Below are positions 21,959 to 34,479 of a DNA stretch of 64,000 bases, in pieces. The notes beneath the pieces were generated by a model. The model saw nothing but the letters and a program-made list of their open reading frames with translations. It ran no database searches and was not told the DNA's origin. Numbering within the stretch: the first letter of the stretch is position 1; each line of letters starts with the position of its first letter. Both the position numbers and the translations under genes were made by a program. Source of the DNA: Trissonchulus latispiculum (taxonomy: Eukaryota; Nematoda; Enoplea; Enoplida; Ironidae); the NCBI GenBank assembly GCA_030248195.1, contig JASAND010028258.1:19928-83927 (forward strand), written 5' to 3'.

Positions 21959-23885
21959 TCAGTATGTACTGTGACATTGCCAGACAAGTTCCATGGTGGG
22001 ATAGACAGAAGACAGAGCGGCTCTCTTTGATGCCTGGAAAGACCAGCTGCTAGAGACTTGCCGACCCATAACTCTCCAGGAGTTCTGACTTGGGAGACGT
22101 TGATTGACCGACCGCAGGCACGCCTCAGATCTGGGATTATCTGCCGGCAGTCTGATTGATTTTTCATATCCAATTCCAACCAGTTCCTTGGCTCGCAGGT
22201 GTAGAGGAATTAGATTGGCCTCCAGTCTAACGTATCCGGCAGGAGTCCCCGGAAGGCATCCAGTGATTCGCCGGGCTGCCTGGTTTTGTATAGTTTCCAG
22301 CTTCTCAGCGCTGGTCTTGGAGACTGAGGGATACCACGCAGACATAGCATATTCCATTAGGGACCTTATGTAGGAGATGAACAGAATCCTTAGATCTTCT
22401 TTTCCAGGTCCCCATTTGCGGCCAGCCAAGGCACTAAGAATGGCAAGCCTCGGTCGAGTCCTGTGCTTCAGTTTCAGGCAGTTAGGAGCGAAACAGAGCT
22501 TCCAGTCGAAGGTGACTCCCAAGAAAGATGGATTTGGATCATAGGGTATGGGCCTGCCAAAGAGCAGCAGCGTCGGTCGATAGCTGGACTGTTTATTGTG
22601 TGTGGTGAAGATACAGGCTTGGCACTTTTCCACGTTGATTTCTAGGCCCCATTTCGTTGACCAGTCAGCAATCTGATTGAGTGCAAGCTTGTAGCTTCTC
22701 TTCTGCTTCCTGGATGTTGGAGTCCAGGAGGACCAGATGGCGAGATCATCTGCATAGATGCTTCCTTCAACACCATCCGGTAGGCCCTCCAATATATCGT
22801 TTATGAAGACAATGAAGAGGAGAGGCGCAAGCACTGATCCTTGTGGGACGCCTTGATGGATTATTTTCCACCTGCTGAATCTTCCACCCAGTTTGACCCG
22901 GGCCTTTCGGTCCGAGAGGAAAGCCTTGATCCAACGAATACAGCAGTTAGGGACATTTAGCTCCAGCAATTTCTGATAGAGGCCGTCTTGAGATATGGTG
23001 TCAAAGGCTTTAGAGAAATCGATCAGGGCCATAGCTGTCCGCTTGGCCGGAGGCTTCTGCCGAAAGCCATCCGCTACTGACTGAATTATCCTGGCTACCT
23101 GATCTTCGGTTCCACGGAGTTGACGGTAGCCGGCCTGCAGCGGTGACAGTCGTCCTTCTGATTCGAGCACATACTGTAGTCGGGCCTTGATTACAGATTC
23201 CACCAGTTTAGCCATGCAGCTGGTGAGACTAACCGGTCTGTAGGATGCCAGTTGATGCGCTGGTTTTCCCTTCTTCAGGATTGGAACAATGTTTGCCCTT
23301 CTCCAGCTGGTCGGTACTTCGCCGGAGATCCAAGAGATATTGATAATTTTCAGAAGGTACTGTTTGCCCGCTGCTGGTAGTTGCTGGAGTAATTCGTTGC
23401 TGATATCGTCTGGTCCAATTCCTTTCCCCTTTTTCAGCTTCCGCAAGGCCAGATCCAGCTCCGTTTCTGTGAAGCGTTGGCATAGCAGAGAGGACTGATC
23501 TTGGCATTGGCAGTTCCTTCTTAGCTGATTCCGGATTCGGTTTCTGTTCTTTATTTGCTGAGAGGACAGCCTCCTGTAGCTGACCCGGGCGTAGTGCCTC
23601 ATGAAGGCTTCTGCTTTTTGGCCAGTACAGCTGATGACTCTTCCATTCTCTTCAATAGCAGCACTGGATTGAGTTCCTTTCTTGCCATCGATAGAATGAA
23701 TTACAGACCAAACCTGTTTAGGATCTGTTCTGACACTGAGTTTGTCTGCAAATCTTTGCCAAGATTCCTGCTTCAGCCTGTTTATCAGATCCAGAGCGTC
23801 TCTTCTTGCCGCCAGGAGCTTCTCTTTGCATGTTCGGATTGCCTGTTCTGCCTCCGGGCACCACCAGGGTACCGGCTGATTAACT
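21959..23885 (-). pseudogene. LINE reverse transcriptase region
   Basis: One frame is open from about 23885 through 21959. Visible RT motifs are 'GKGIGPDDISNELL', 'RPVSLTSCMAKLVESVI', 'ALIDFSKAFDTIS' (motif A, catalytic Asp), 'HQGVPQGSVLAPLLFIVFIN' (motif B) and 'SIYADDLAIWS' (motif C, YADD). Thumb and connection residues follow, down to 'KTSAEKLETIQNQAARRITG'. It would copy element RNA by target-primed reverse transcription. Near 22150 the coding similarity moves to another frame (22179-21802), then to a third frame for RNase H, so the polypeptide is not made intact. Confidence 0.88.
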
Positions 23886-24266
23886 TTTCCTTTCGGGACT
23901 GAGCGTTTGGCTGCAGAGATGATGCATCTGTTGAACCATTTTACTGATTTGTGGACTCCGACTGTGGCAGGGCAGGGAGCGTTCTGAAGGCATCTGTTTA
24001 TTTTCGCCTGATAGGCACTCCAGTCCCGCTTTTCTGTAGCAGGGCTCCGGAGCGCGGCTTAGCGGAGCATCATCCACTCGTTTGGGTAGGTTCTTCAGCT
24101 GGATTAGTAGTGGCAGATGATCTGACAGCGTATTCTGCAGCGGCCTCCAGGAGAGGCAATTCACCTTGGAGCTGTGGCAGATGGTCAAATCCGGAGATGT
24201 GCCACGCTCCGCTGCAGTTACTGGTGGTCTGGTGACTTCCCCGCTGTTCAGTGTGTCAATTGTCAA
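23880..24266 (-). pseudogene. LINE endonuclease, C-terminal fragment
   Basis: The frame carries 'TSPDLTICHSS' and 'NTLSDHLPLLIQL', the usual last motifs of an AP-like LINE endonuclease (the SDH with its catalytic His). It is cut off on the 5' side at about 24266. It leaves the RT frame by an indel around 23900, where it hits a stop. Confidence 0.8.
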
Positions 24267-24270
24267 GTGT

Positions 24271-24525
24271 CAATTCAATAGCCCCATCTCGACATTTTTC
24301 GCATTGTCTGAATAAACCTGGCCTAGGATGTGAAATTCGCTAAATAATATGTATATATACCTGTTGTTGTCCACGCTGCGATCATGCTCAATAAGAGTGT
24401 TTATGACTGAATGTGAAACAGCAGGTCCTTCATACTTATCTGGAACCAATAATGTCCAGTACAGTCAAGCTGAAAATTTTTGATTTGATTTGGATTTGAA
24501 AAATTGTGATTCTAATGCGAACTAC
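24271..24525. other. No gene seen
   Basis: AT-rich spacer between the LINE truncation point and the first foldback element. Confidence 0.6.
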
Positions 24526-25366
24526 ACAAGAAATAAAAATGCTCCTCTGGAGCATGAAAAAAGTAATATGGGTGATGGTGAGGTTGTAAAATCAAAAGAG
24601 GACTAGTCTTTAAAATGCTTAATATGGGGGCTAGGTTCAAAAATAGAAGAGGACTAGGTTGTGAGCGAATTAATATGGGCACAGCTTCGCCGAACAACCC
24701 ATATTCGCGGTTTGTAAATGTAAATTATTATGCATATCCACGATACATTTGGTTTATAGTTCATAAATAACCTACAGCTACGGTATGTGCTCGAGCTTTA
24801 TTCGAACTTTTATTTTAGCAAACGTTTTCTTCGATACGTGCTTCATACTTGCTTCATACTTGCTTCATACTTCATACTAACCAGCGCATTTTACGTATCC
24901 ATTTATACGGAAAATTTATATTCAAGAATAATTTAGGACTCCCCCACGATCTTCTATTTCCTCCTGACTTGGACCAATAGCTTTAGCATCATATCCTTAG
25001 ACCTCTCCTAGTAGTAGAGCCTGCGGTAGTTCAACACAACAAAATGATGATAATTTACGTATATATTCCTAGCAGCTAGTCTAACAGTACATGCAAACAG
25101 CTATATTCGATGAGTATTCAACTGCTTAAATTTTTTATTGACTGACATTGATAGCTCTAAGCTAAGACGAAGCGTGAAATCCCGCGAATATGGGTTGTTC
25201 GGCGAAGCTGTGCCCATATTAATTCGCTCACAACCTAGTCCTCTTCTATTTTTGAACCTAGCCCCCATATTAAGCATTTTAAAGACTAGTCCTCTTTTGA
25301 TTTTACAACCTCACCATCACCCATATTACTTTTTTCATGCTCCAGAGGAGCATTTTTATTTCTTGT
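24526..25366. mobile_element. Foldback element 1, TIRs of about 185 bp
   Basis: 24526-24710 and 25182-25366 are near-perfect inverted copies, starting ACAAGAAATAAAAATGCTCC. The 470-bp interior has no ORF of interest. The outer 20 bases resemble those of the next element (25465-26224), so the two belong to one superfamily. No flanking target duplication was clear. Confidence 0.85.
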
Positions 25367-25464
25367 CCTTCTGTCATTTTAAAGGATCCCTTTCCAGCAA
25401 TGCGGTAATGGGTACAAGGAGCTTGAACAGTGCCGTAGGTAGAGCAGAAAACTGATTATATCAA

Positions 25465-26224
25465 CTAGAACAAAAAGTGCTCCTTCGTCGCATGTAAAAT
25501 ACATATGAGTCTTCGTAGGCAGGTTGTACATAATCAAAAACTAGCCTGTAAAATACATATGAGTTCCGTAGGGAGGTTGTAAATTAAGGAAAACAAGTTG
25601 CAACCGCTTAACATATGAGCCTGTCCTACAACGAGGCTCATATTGGCGTATGTCATAATACGAATAATTTGCAGATATATATTTTACTTTTATATAAATA
25701 CATACTGCATAAAGCTTTTCATTACAAATTATCCTTCATATATATAATGTTGATCAGTCATTATAGTGTGCATATGCTCAATACGGTACGCCATGAGGCG
25801 CTCTGACTCACAGCCAAGTGGGAACGCATTCTGCGAGTGTATAATGTGAAAGTGTTTCGAGAATGCATTAGAGGTGTGCCATAGTGTTTCAGGAAACATC
25901 AGGTTGCATGTACAGTTCAGCTTGAGCAGTCGTAGTTCACTTCAGTCCATTTCTTCTGGGCCATGACGTCTATTCATTTTCCCGTAATGTGGATGAAGCT
26001 GAGGTTCTTTAATGAGGCTTTAATGTGGAATGCACTGTGACGCCAATATGAGCCTCGTTGTAGGACAGGCTCATATGTTAAGCGGTTGCAACTTGTTTTC
26101 CTTAATTTACAACCTCCCTACGGAACTCATATGTATTTTACAGGCTAGTTTTTGATTATGTACAACCTGCCTACGAAGACTCATATGTATTTTACATGTG
26201 ACGAAGGAGCACTTTTTGTTCTTG
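25465..26224. mobile_element. Foldback element 2, TIRs of about 184 bp
   Basis: 25465-25648 and 26041-26224 are inverted copies. The termini read CTAGAAC.. on the left and the complement of CAAGAAC.. on the right, then AAAAAGTGCTCCTTCGTC. Within each arm the motif 'taaaatacatatgag' occurs twice. The interior (25649-26040) holds no gene. Confidence 0.85.
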
Positions 26225-26334
26225 TTTTCTATTATTTTATATATATATGTATGCTCATGAAGGTATGTACGTATAGATATCTTTCAACAGTAGCAAGCAA
26301 GCCAACCACAGCACTCCACAACCACTTTGAGCAT

Positions 26335-27130
26335 GCAGTTCTATGACAAATGTTGCTCAGCTCGCTCAGGGCTTTCATTTGGTACCAAATTTGACCACTT
26401 TTGAAAAATTTCATTTTTGACCGAAAATCGCCTAAGTCCCCACCCCACCACAGCACTCTACAGCCACTTTGAGCATGCAGTTCTATGACAAATGTTGCTC
26501 AGCTCGCTCAGGGCTTTCATTTGGTACCAAATTTGACCACTTTTGAAAAATTTCATTTGTGACCGAAAATCGCCTGTCCCCACCCCACCCCACCACAGCA
26601 CTCTACAGCCACTTTGAGCATGCAGTTCTATGACAAAAGTTGCTCAGCTCGCTCAGGGCTTTCATTTGGTACCAAATTTGACCACTTTTGAAAAATTTCA
26701 TTTGTGACCGAAAATCGCCTGTCCCCACCCCACCCCACCACAGCACTCTACAGCCACTTTGAGCATGCAGTTCTATGACAAAAGTTGCTCAGCTCGCTCA
26801 GGGCTTTCATTTGGTACAAAATTTGACCACTTTTGAAAAATTTCATTTGTGACCGAAAATCGCCTGTCCCCACCCCACCCCACCACAGCACTCTACAGCC
26901 ACTTTGAGCATGCAGTTCTATGACAAAAGTTGCTCAGCTCGCTCAGGGCTTTCATTTGGTACCAAATTTGACCACTTTTGAAAAATTTCATTTTTGACCG
27001 AAAATCGCCTAAGTCCCCACCCCACCCCACCACAGCACTCTACAGCCACTTTGAGCATGCAGTTCTATGACAAAAGTTGCTCAGCTCGCTCAGGGCTTTC
27101 ATTTGGTACCAAATTTGACCACTTTTGACC
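26335..27130 (+). repeat. Tandem array, about 145-bp monomer, six copies
   Basis: Each monomer contains 'gagcatgcagttctatgaca', 'gttgctcagctcgctcaggg', 'ctttcatttggtacc' and 'gaccgaaaatcgcc'. The copies at about 26352, 26494, 26640, 26785, 26931 and 27077 are nearly identical. The block 'agctcgctcagggctttcat' resembles the core of the family A repeats at 1-15 kb. Confidence 0.9.
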
Positions 27131-27545
27131 CCATGACCTCCCACCGACCTGACCCTCCAGATGGCAAAGTGGAACCAGCACAGCAAGATGGGTGGGGCAG
27201 ACGGCAAAACGGATGCCAGGAATGACCTGGGCGCACCAGAAAACCCCTATAGACAATGTTTTGTCAGGCAAGGTACAGTCCTATATGGTGTTCCCGGAAG
27301 TCGGTACCGACCGGACTCTCCAGACGGCAAAGTGGAACCAGCACAGCAAGATGGGTGGGTCAGACGGCAAAACGGACACCGGGAATGAGCTGGGCGCACC
27401 AGAAAACCCCTATAGACAAAGTTTGGAGAGGCAAAGTAAAGCCTACTATGGACCTCCGGGAAGCGGTTACCGGCATGACCCCTCAGACGGTCAAGTGGAA
27501 CCAGCCCAGCAACTTGGGTTACTCGGGCAGCAAAACTGATAGCGG
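27131..27545 (+). repeat. Second short tandem repeat, three units of about 160-170 bp
   Basis: The block with 'ggcaaagtggaaccagcaca' and 'caccagaaaacccctataga' occurs at about 27160, 27327 and (diverged) 27490. Unlike its neighbours it is open in several frames, but these are repeats of one another, so I do not call a gene. Confidence 0.7.
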
Positions 27546-28192
27546 GAATCGATTCTCCGTCCCAAAAAACCTTTGTATGCAAAATTTGAGCCACCCATGT
27601 AGCAAAATAAGCGAAAAAATTAAGTTCAAAGTTCGACCCAAAATTCACCAACTTTGGCCGGCCAGTACCGAAAAATTACGCACGAAGACGGAAAATCATA
27701 TAGCATTTGAACGACCCCGATATGTGTACTGTTTAACCATATAGTCAGTATTGCCCCATATATAGCCCAATCTGACTTATTAAGGCGCCTTTGAAGCATA
27801 CTTTTTGGCCATTTTAGCGTTTTGGCCGACTTTGGCCCCCAGCCAAAAATTTTTTCCGGCCCTGGGAGGCATAAAAACTAGCTTATTTTCTTATTTTTGA
27901 TTTGTACTACAAGAATATGTATGGGTTTCATAGGCAAAAATTTTTCTATCTGTAGTTATTCAAGCTACAAAACCCCCTTATGAGACATCAAAAGCGAGAA
28001 ACCGGAAAAAAACATCACTCTCGTAAGCGATTTTTGGCATAACTTTTTAACGGAAAGTGGTACGGGGATGAAACTTCAGGAACATACTAAACTCGACACG
28101 TACAATTTATTGCGCACATAATCTGCGCAGGATCTGCGCAGCTTCTGCGCAGCCTTGTTTTACACAGTCATTCGACCATTTTCACTCATATT
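27546..28192. other. No gene seen
   Basis: Low-complexity DNA with 'ttttggcc'-type runs and a triple 'tctgcgcag' near 28130. Confidence 0.6.
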
Positions 28193-30236
28193 ATAGGGGT
28201 CGCTACCGCGACCCCTATGATATATAGTACCACTGAATTCTCACCTCCGCCCCAAGCTTCGGCCGCTGCAACCTCTGTGGGTGGTATAAGGATAAAACTT
28301 TTTCGCCTCTCCAAACACCACTGGTCTATAGGCCCCATAGACCGTACTGACCACTGGTCACTTCCCTCCATTTCGGCAATATGCCCATTGAAACGAGCGC
28401 AGTCGATTTACTATTTGTGCCCCCGACCAAAACGCCGAAAAACGCTGTTTTAAGGGGTTTGACCACTGGTCAAGCAAGACCACTGGTAACTTCCTTCGGT
28501 TTCGGCAATATGCTCATTGGAACGAGCGTAGTCAAATGTCCCAACCAAAACGCCGAAAAACGCTGTTTTAGGACATTTGACCAGTGGTCAATAGGGCCCC
28601 GACGCCATAGTGACCACTGGTCACTTCCATCGGTTTCGGCAATATGCTCATTGGAACGAGCGTAGTCAAATGTCCCCAACCAAAACGCCGCAAAACGCTG
28701 TGTTAGGCCATTTGATCAGTGGGCAATAGGGCCCCGAGGCCATAGTGACCACTACCACTGGTCACTTCCGTCGGTTTCGGCGATATGCCCATTGAAACGA
28801 GCGTAGTCGATTTACTATATATGCCCCCTACCAAAACGCCGAAAAACGCAGTTTTAGGCCGTTTGACCAGTGGTCAATAGGCCCCATGGGCTGTAGTGAC
28901 CAGTGGTCACTTCCGTCGGTTTCGGCCATATGCCCATTGAAACGAGCGTAGTCGATTTACTATAAATGCCCCCTACCAAAACGCCGAAAAACGCAGCTTT
29001 AGGCCTTTTGACCAGTGGTCAATAGGCACCATAGGCTGTAGTGACCAGTGGTCACTTCCGTCGGTTTCGGCGATATACCCATTGAAACGAGCGTAGTCGA
29101 TTTACTATATATGCCACCGACCAAAAATGCCGAAAAACTTAGTTTTAGGCCGTTTGACCAGTGGTCAATAGACCCCATAGGCTGTAGTGACCAGTGGTCA
29201 CTTCTGTCGGTTTCGGCGATATGCCCATTGAAACGAGCGTAGTCGATTTACTATATATGCCCCCCTACCAAAACGCCGAAAAACGCAGTTTTAGGCCGTT
29301 TGACCAGTGGTCAATAGGCCCCATAGGCTGTAGTGACCAGTGGTCACTTCCGTCGGTTTCGGCGATATGCCCATTGAAACGAGCGTAGTCGATTTACTAT
29401 ATATGCCCCCGACCAAAACCCCGAAAAACGCTGTTTAGAGTGAGTTTTCCCAACTTTGACCCTGGGCGAGGAACCACAGGAGCCATGCTGACCAGTGGTC
29501 ACTTCGGCCGGTATCGGCAGTATGCTCATCGTTTTCAGCGACCCCGATTTACTATATATGGGCACCACCCCAAGACCGAAAAACGCCATTTTTAGTGACT
29601 TTTAGGCCATTTCTAGTAAAAGTGGGACTTAGAAACTTTTCGCCGAAACAGGCCAAAAAAATGCAAAGTTTGGGCCCATCTCCTGAAAGCTAGGGAGCAA
29701 AATTAAAAAATCCCCCTCGTTACTTTATGCACCCCTACTGGTAGTTTTCAACAAAAGATACTAGACCTCTCCAGCTTCTACCCAGTTCTAGAAAAGTGTG
29801 ACCAAAATTTGCGAAAAATAGCGAAAGTCCGACTTTGGGACCTTGGCACAGAGCCAAAATTGGCCAGGTGCCAAAATGACCAAAAAAGGTAGCATGGGGG
29901 ATCCTGTCTACCAACATATATATAATAGTAGTATGGTGCCAAAATGCCCACATCGTTCCAACACTTAGCCGTAAAATGCATTTCCAATAAGCGTTATTCA
30001 CCGAGAAAAAAACAAACGCACGGTAACTATCGCCTAGTGCAAAAATTCGAAGTTTCGAATTCGAACCAAAAGTATGGTGGTACTTGTAGTACTACTCGAG
30101 TTGTTTACGATGGTAACCTTTTTACCACTCCCGGACCTCTAATTAGCTGGCACCAGGCCAACACGGTCTCCAGGGGGCCGCGCAGACGCCTTTATACCCA
30201 TATTATGTAGGGGCGCTATCGCGCCCCTACATAATA
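28193..30236. mobile_element. Hairpin-bounded region, possible Helentron-like non-autonomous element
   Basis: The left edge is a hairpin at 28193-28218, ATAGGGGTCGC-TACC-GCGACCCCTAT. The right edge is a perfect 16-bp hairpin at 30201-30236, TATTATGTAGGGGCGC with loop TATC. The two hairpins share the pattern AGGGG(T)CGCTAYCGCG(A)CCCCTA. Between them is a tandem array (28320-29540). Terminal hairpins plus a central minisatellite of about 150 bp are known for Helentron-derived elements; no Rep/helicase is present, so the assignment is tentative. Confidence 0.4.
28320..29540 (+). repeat. Tandem array, about 128-147-bp monomer, nine copies
   Basis: Each unit has 'ggtttcggcgatatgcccat', 'aaacgagcgtagtcgattta', 'ccaaaacgccgaaaaacgc' and a pair of palindromic 'TGACCAGTGGTCA' boxes about 30 bases apart. 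The copies start at about 28371, 28499, 28635, 28776, 28917, 29060, 29206, 29352 and 29506. The outer copies are the most diverged. Confidence 0.9.
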
Positions 30237-33200
30237 TTACACGGTCGCTTTGTAAATTACTTCAGTGTGAAGTCGGTCAGTGGATAAAGTACTTCGTCGT
30301 CTGCGTGTAATTTGAGTTTAGTTAGTTAACAACACAGGTGACCTAAGCTGACAATAAATAACAGGAAGAACTTTTTGTTATTAACTACTACACATTAAAT
30401 AATTAAATTAATACTTCATTTCAAATGAAAATGTTATGACAGGTTTTTGACTCCGTCGGTCGCTATCCCAATTATGGATATTGAGTGAACATCTGTCTGC
30501 CTTCTAATTCGAACGTAAAACCTTCAAACCCACAAAACAAAGATACAAAGACGGAAGACGTACCAACATGTAATCGGTTCAGGAATTTGGACCTCAAGTT
30601 AGCCTACAAAGGTAACACACAGGGGTTAAGGACAATACAACCCGGTCGATAAACTAAAAATCCCTAGCCAATAGTTATTTAAAGCACTGAAGGAAAAAGA
30701 AGTGCGACACGAGTCAGTTAGATATTCGATGAAAAAATACAGTAAATGTTGTGAAGCTTGCATTGGAGCCGCCAGGAACACTCTCGCTCCCAGAATTTTT
30801 TAAGAGGGCTTAAGGTGGTCATACGCAAAATTAAGGTCTTGAAAGCGGTTTCCAAGAAACCGTGGAAAAATTATAAAAACATTCAATTCTTTCAAAATTA
30901 AGGTATATGACAAGAAATACAAACTCAGTACAATGAATATATTTGCATTCTAGAAACCGTTACCATGCTACGTATCAGTATGAATGCAAATGAATGAAAT
31001 GAACAACCGCCCAACAGTACGCAAACATTATCTACATTTTGTAGATATATCCTAGTTTGTACCAGTACGTACAGATGATCCTTCTCATTGACTGCAACTC
31101 TTAGCCCCAATATCCCTACCACTCAGAAAAATGAAATGAGATACAAGGAACACATATAGCGCGGAGGGAAATAAAAACCAAATCTAACGATACCTATATA
31201 TACGTATACCAAGAGGCAGATTCCAAAGAGCTTCAAAAGCCATAAAACACCTCTGTCCGCCGTTGGTGAGAAATTTTCAACCAAACACACATGGGAAAAC
31301 CCAACGCGGGAAAAACCAAGCCGAACTTAATTTGCTGGAAGCATGCCAGAAGAATTTTTACTATACCATATACCATTCGAAAGAGTGGATCATTTTTAGT
31401 AATCTACATCGAAAAATATCAATATTTTTACAAAAATTCGTGTCAAATTGACTTTTTTGAAAATTTTGTAAGTTTAACATGTAAACATAGGCAAATTTTG
31501 GAAATTTACAAAATTTGCATAATTTCTGCAGAAAACGTTTTCATTGACGGCACCATGCTCAGAGTTCGGCCACATAAGATGAACCTAGGTCAAATTTATA
31601 CCAAATTGATCAGGCACTATATATTGAGCTAAGAAATGCATAAATTTTTTGCAGCTAACGATTAAAAAATCATTTTGAAATTTGGGTTTTCCCCGCACAT
31701 GGCTTTTTCCGCGGAGTCTAGGTCACCCCTTGGTCGCACCACAGGCACTAGACCCCAATAGAATATACCATCGTGAAGTTCGAAACATATCCTCTGTGGA
31801 ACTGTAATCCCTTTTGAGCAAGACATTTCCAGTAGTCCAGGGTGACACACCAAAGTTAATCGTGTCTGACCCCTATGTGGGGACCAAAAATTTAAAAATT
31901 TTCAATGTCCCAAAAAATTTGCTGATAAGCAGCGGAAGCCACAATAATACACCCCCTAGGGTAGTTTTGGACGCTCCTTAAGATAGGCTATTAAAATCCG
32001 ATATAACTCAAATGGGTAACTCACACTGGCGATGGGTTTTCCCGCATCTCGGATTGGGTTTTTACCCGCCGGGCTATAGACCACATCGTTATGTATGTAT
32101 AAGAACTTATAAATATTGTAGACTAAATTCAAACTGCTCAGTTCCCCATCGAAAAGGTGCAGTCCACTGCTTCTGTCTGATAATTATAGTCTAACTAGTG
32201 TACGACGAATAAGAAACATAAAATAAAATTAATGAGTACGCAAATTTATACCCTACCAATTTTCTAAATTGATTTACTCTGAAGTGAAGAATAACTGTAT
32301 TATGCTGTATTTCACGCGGGAATGTATATATTACGATAGACCAACTTTAAATATATCGTACGTACTCACCGTATCTCTCTGGTTACTATAAACCAATGCA
32401 ATAGACGTTATAGCGCCTAAAGTTATTAACAGTTGGTACCAACCTTGGTATCTGCAATTTCGTTGCTGCTGTGGCAGTTCTTATTTGGCTGAAATAAAAT
32501 GAAATAATTATAAAGAGCAACACACTTGATTTGGGGTTGGACTTGACCAAATTTTTTGTTGCCACGAAAAGAACTTAGCTTGGAAACGAAAAGGGGTACC
32601 CGCAGGGTTTTTAGTTTCACGATTTGCACCAGGGAACAGTTTATTTGTACTTGGAAATTGCTACTCAACAAGATTAACATATGGACCTCAGTTAAAACCA
32701 AGTCGGGAGTGTGGGGACGGAGTCCTCCGGAAGTTGAAGAACTTTTTCAAATTTAGACTCCCCCAGGAATTAATCTAGACTACATTTGCTATTAATTTAT
32801 TTAATAATTAATATAGAATCCGAAGAGGTAACTGAGGGTCTGGGGGCGTCAGCCCCCCAGAAGAAGCCAAACCCCAAACTACGGCAAATTGTCTCAGGAA
32901 ATTAATTTAGAGCACTCTTGAAATTCCAACTACCAAATTTTCGAGCTGCGTGTTTTGGTGCATATTTTTGTTTTTGACTGCGTATTTTTAAGCTCGACGG
33001 AGTATATAAATACGCAGTATATACTATATATATTTACGAAAAAATCCGAAAAGATCAGATTTGGTAGACAGTTTTTCACCTCGTTAAAGAACCTTCCTAA
33101 ACATAAAGCTAGCCTGACATTTAGTAAGAATGTGGAATCAAAAACACATGTAGAATCGAAAACAATATATCTGGCTTAAAATGTGGGCAGCGGCATGGAG

Positions 33201-34440
33201 AATCAATTGAGCGTGGTGTCTTGCCTATACAGGGCATTGCTAGTACACAACAGCGAAAATGTTTGAAAAAGTGTATATATCTGAGAATGCGCCAAAGGCG
33301 CAAAATTTTTGAAAAAGGTATATAATGAAGAACGCGCCGAAGGTAAATTTAAAAATTGTGCTAATTTTGCGCTATTCAACCCCAAAAATCCGCCCCCTTA
33401 AATACGCGCCACGTAGCAGATCAACGAGATCTTACGGAATACATCATCATAACTAAGCAGAGGTCACCCAGCTGTAAGAAATAGGCCAACTTTGTCCATA
33501 ACAGCAGAAATGTCTATTTTTTTGAAGCGGGAGAGTGTTTGGAAACTGACAAAATTTATTTATAACAGTTTTGCCAGATTCCAAAGCCAAAATACTCTAC
33601 TCAAGAGGCCATTGCAGAAGCCAGAAACCGCCCTATGACTGGGACAGGGAGGAGGGTGCCAAAACCTTCGCCTTCGATAACACCTACCCCCTCCGAAATC
33701 GCTACTCTCAGAATTTTTGGACTATTCATCCCTTCCCTGGGATTTTTGGGGTGATCAAAATAGGCATCATAGAATTTGCCCAAGAAAGTCTATTTTTAGC
33801 CGAAGCCCAGGCTATTGCGCTTCTCCAAGCTAATGTAAGTCAAAAATGCCACTTTTTGGCTATTTTTACCAATTCCTTCCCCACAATTTTCTGTATCCCC
33901 TTGGTCCCACGATTTCTACGCTCCCCTAAAAATCCCTTAAAATACGTATTTGCGATGACACCTTTCTTCGCAGATTTCCGAAGTTATAATAGTAAGGCTC
34001 GTATTTACTTACGTTAATTTGGCCAAGACGACAAGCCCGAAGCTTTTTAGTAAAATCTGAAATATAAACAAACAAACAAATTCATTTCTGAAAACAAGCA
34101 ACAAACACAATTTATAAACAAAAATAGTTGGGTCTGCTGATCAGCAATCAATCACAATGACCATCGTAAGATCGAATCCGTGAGCCTGCAATGAGTTCTA
34201 GCGCATTGATTCATGATCGTGCAGAATCGCAAGAACCGGAAGGGTATAAGCGTTGCTTGGCATTATTCCATTTTGTGCCAAAAATCTAATCTGTTTAACT
34301 TTTCAGAGCATTCCATTGTTTAACGTACATATAAAAAGCCTTCCATCCCAAATTTAAGATTTAAAAAACTACGTAATTGTTATAGAACAGTTATAATATA
34401 GTGCGATCCGCGCAAAACATTACAATTTATATACAGCAGC
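30237..34440. other. No convincing gene
   Basis: AT-rich DNA. One stretch (about 33574-33835) has a splice-like frame: acceptor 'ttttgccag', then an open stretch, with a 'gtaagt' at 33835. Both strands are open there, and I could not match any peptide to a family. The rest shows only short chance ORFs. Confidence 0.5.
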
Positions 34441-34479
34441 GTAAAAACAATGCCCAGAATCGCCCCCTCCAAAAGAATT

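Larger units (their letters stand above)
20940..24270 (-). mobile_element. Truncated non-LTR retrotransposon (EN-RT-RNase H, I-superfamily-like)
   Basis: Reading on the minus strand, the order is the C-terminal end of an AP-type endonuclease, a linker with 'WWCPEAEQAIRTCKEKL', a reverse transcriptase and an RNase H domain. EN-RT-RNase H in one ORF is typical of I-superfamily LINEs. The 5' end is missing: the similarity starts inside the endonuclease at about 24266. At least three frame changes separate the parts, so this is a dead copy. No TSD was identified. The 3' end lacks a poly(A) tail in the expected orientation. Confidence 0.88.

Noticed and set aside
27192..27744. Overlapping ORFs of 115-162 codons
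   Set aside because: They span a threefold repeat and are open in several frames on both strands.
33571..34017. 148-codon plus-strand ORF and overlapping minus-strand 60-codon ORF ('FYDAYFDHPKNPREG')
   Set aside because: The minus-strand peptide briefly recalls Fe-S scaffold proteins but lacks their cysteines. Plus-strand frames look partly exon-like but match nothing I know. Left as unexplained.
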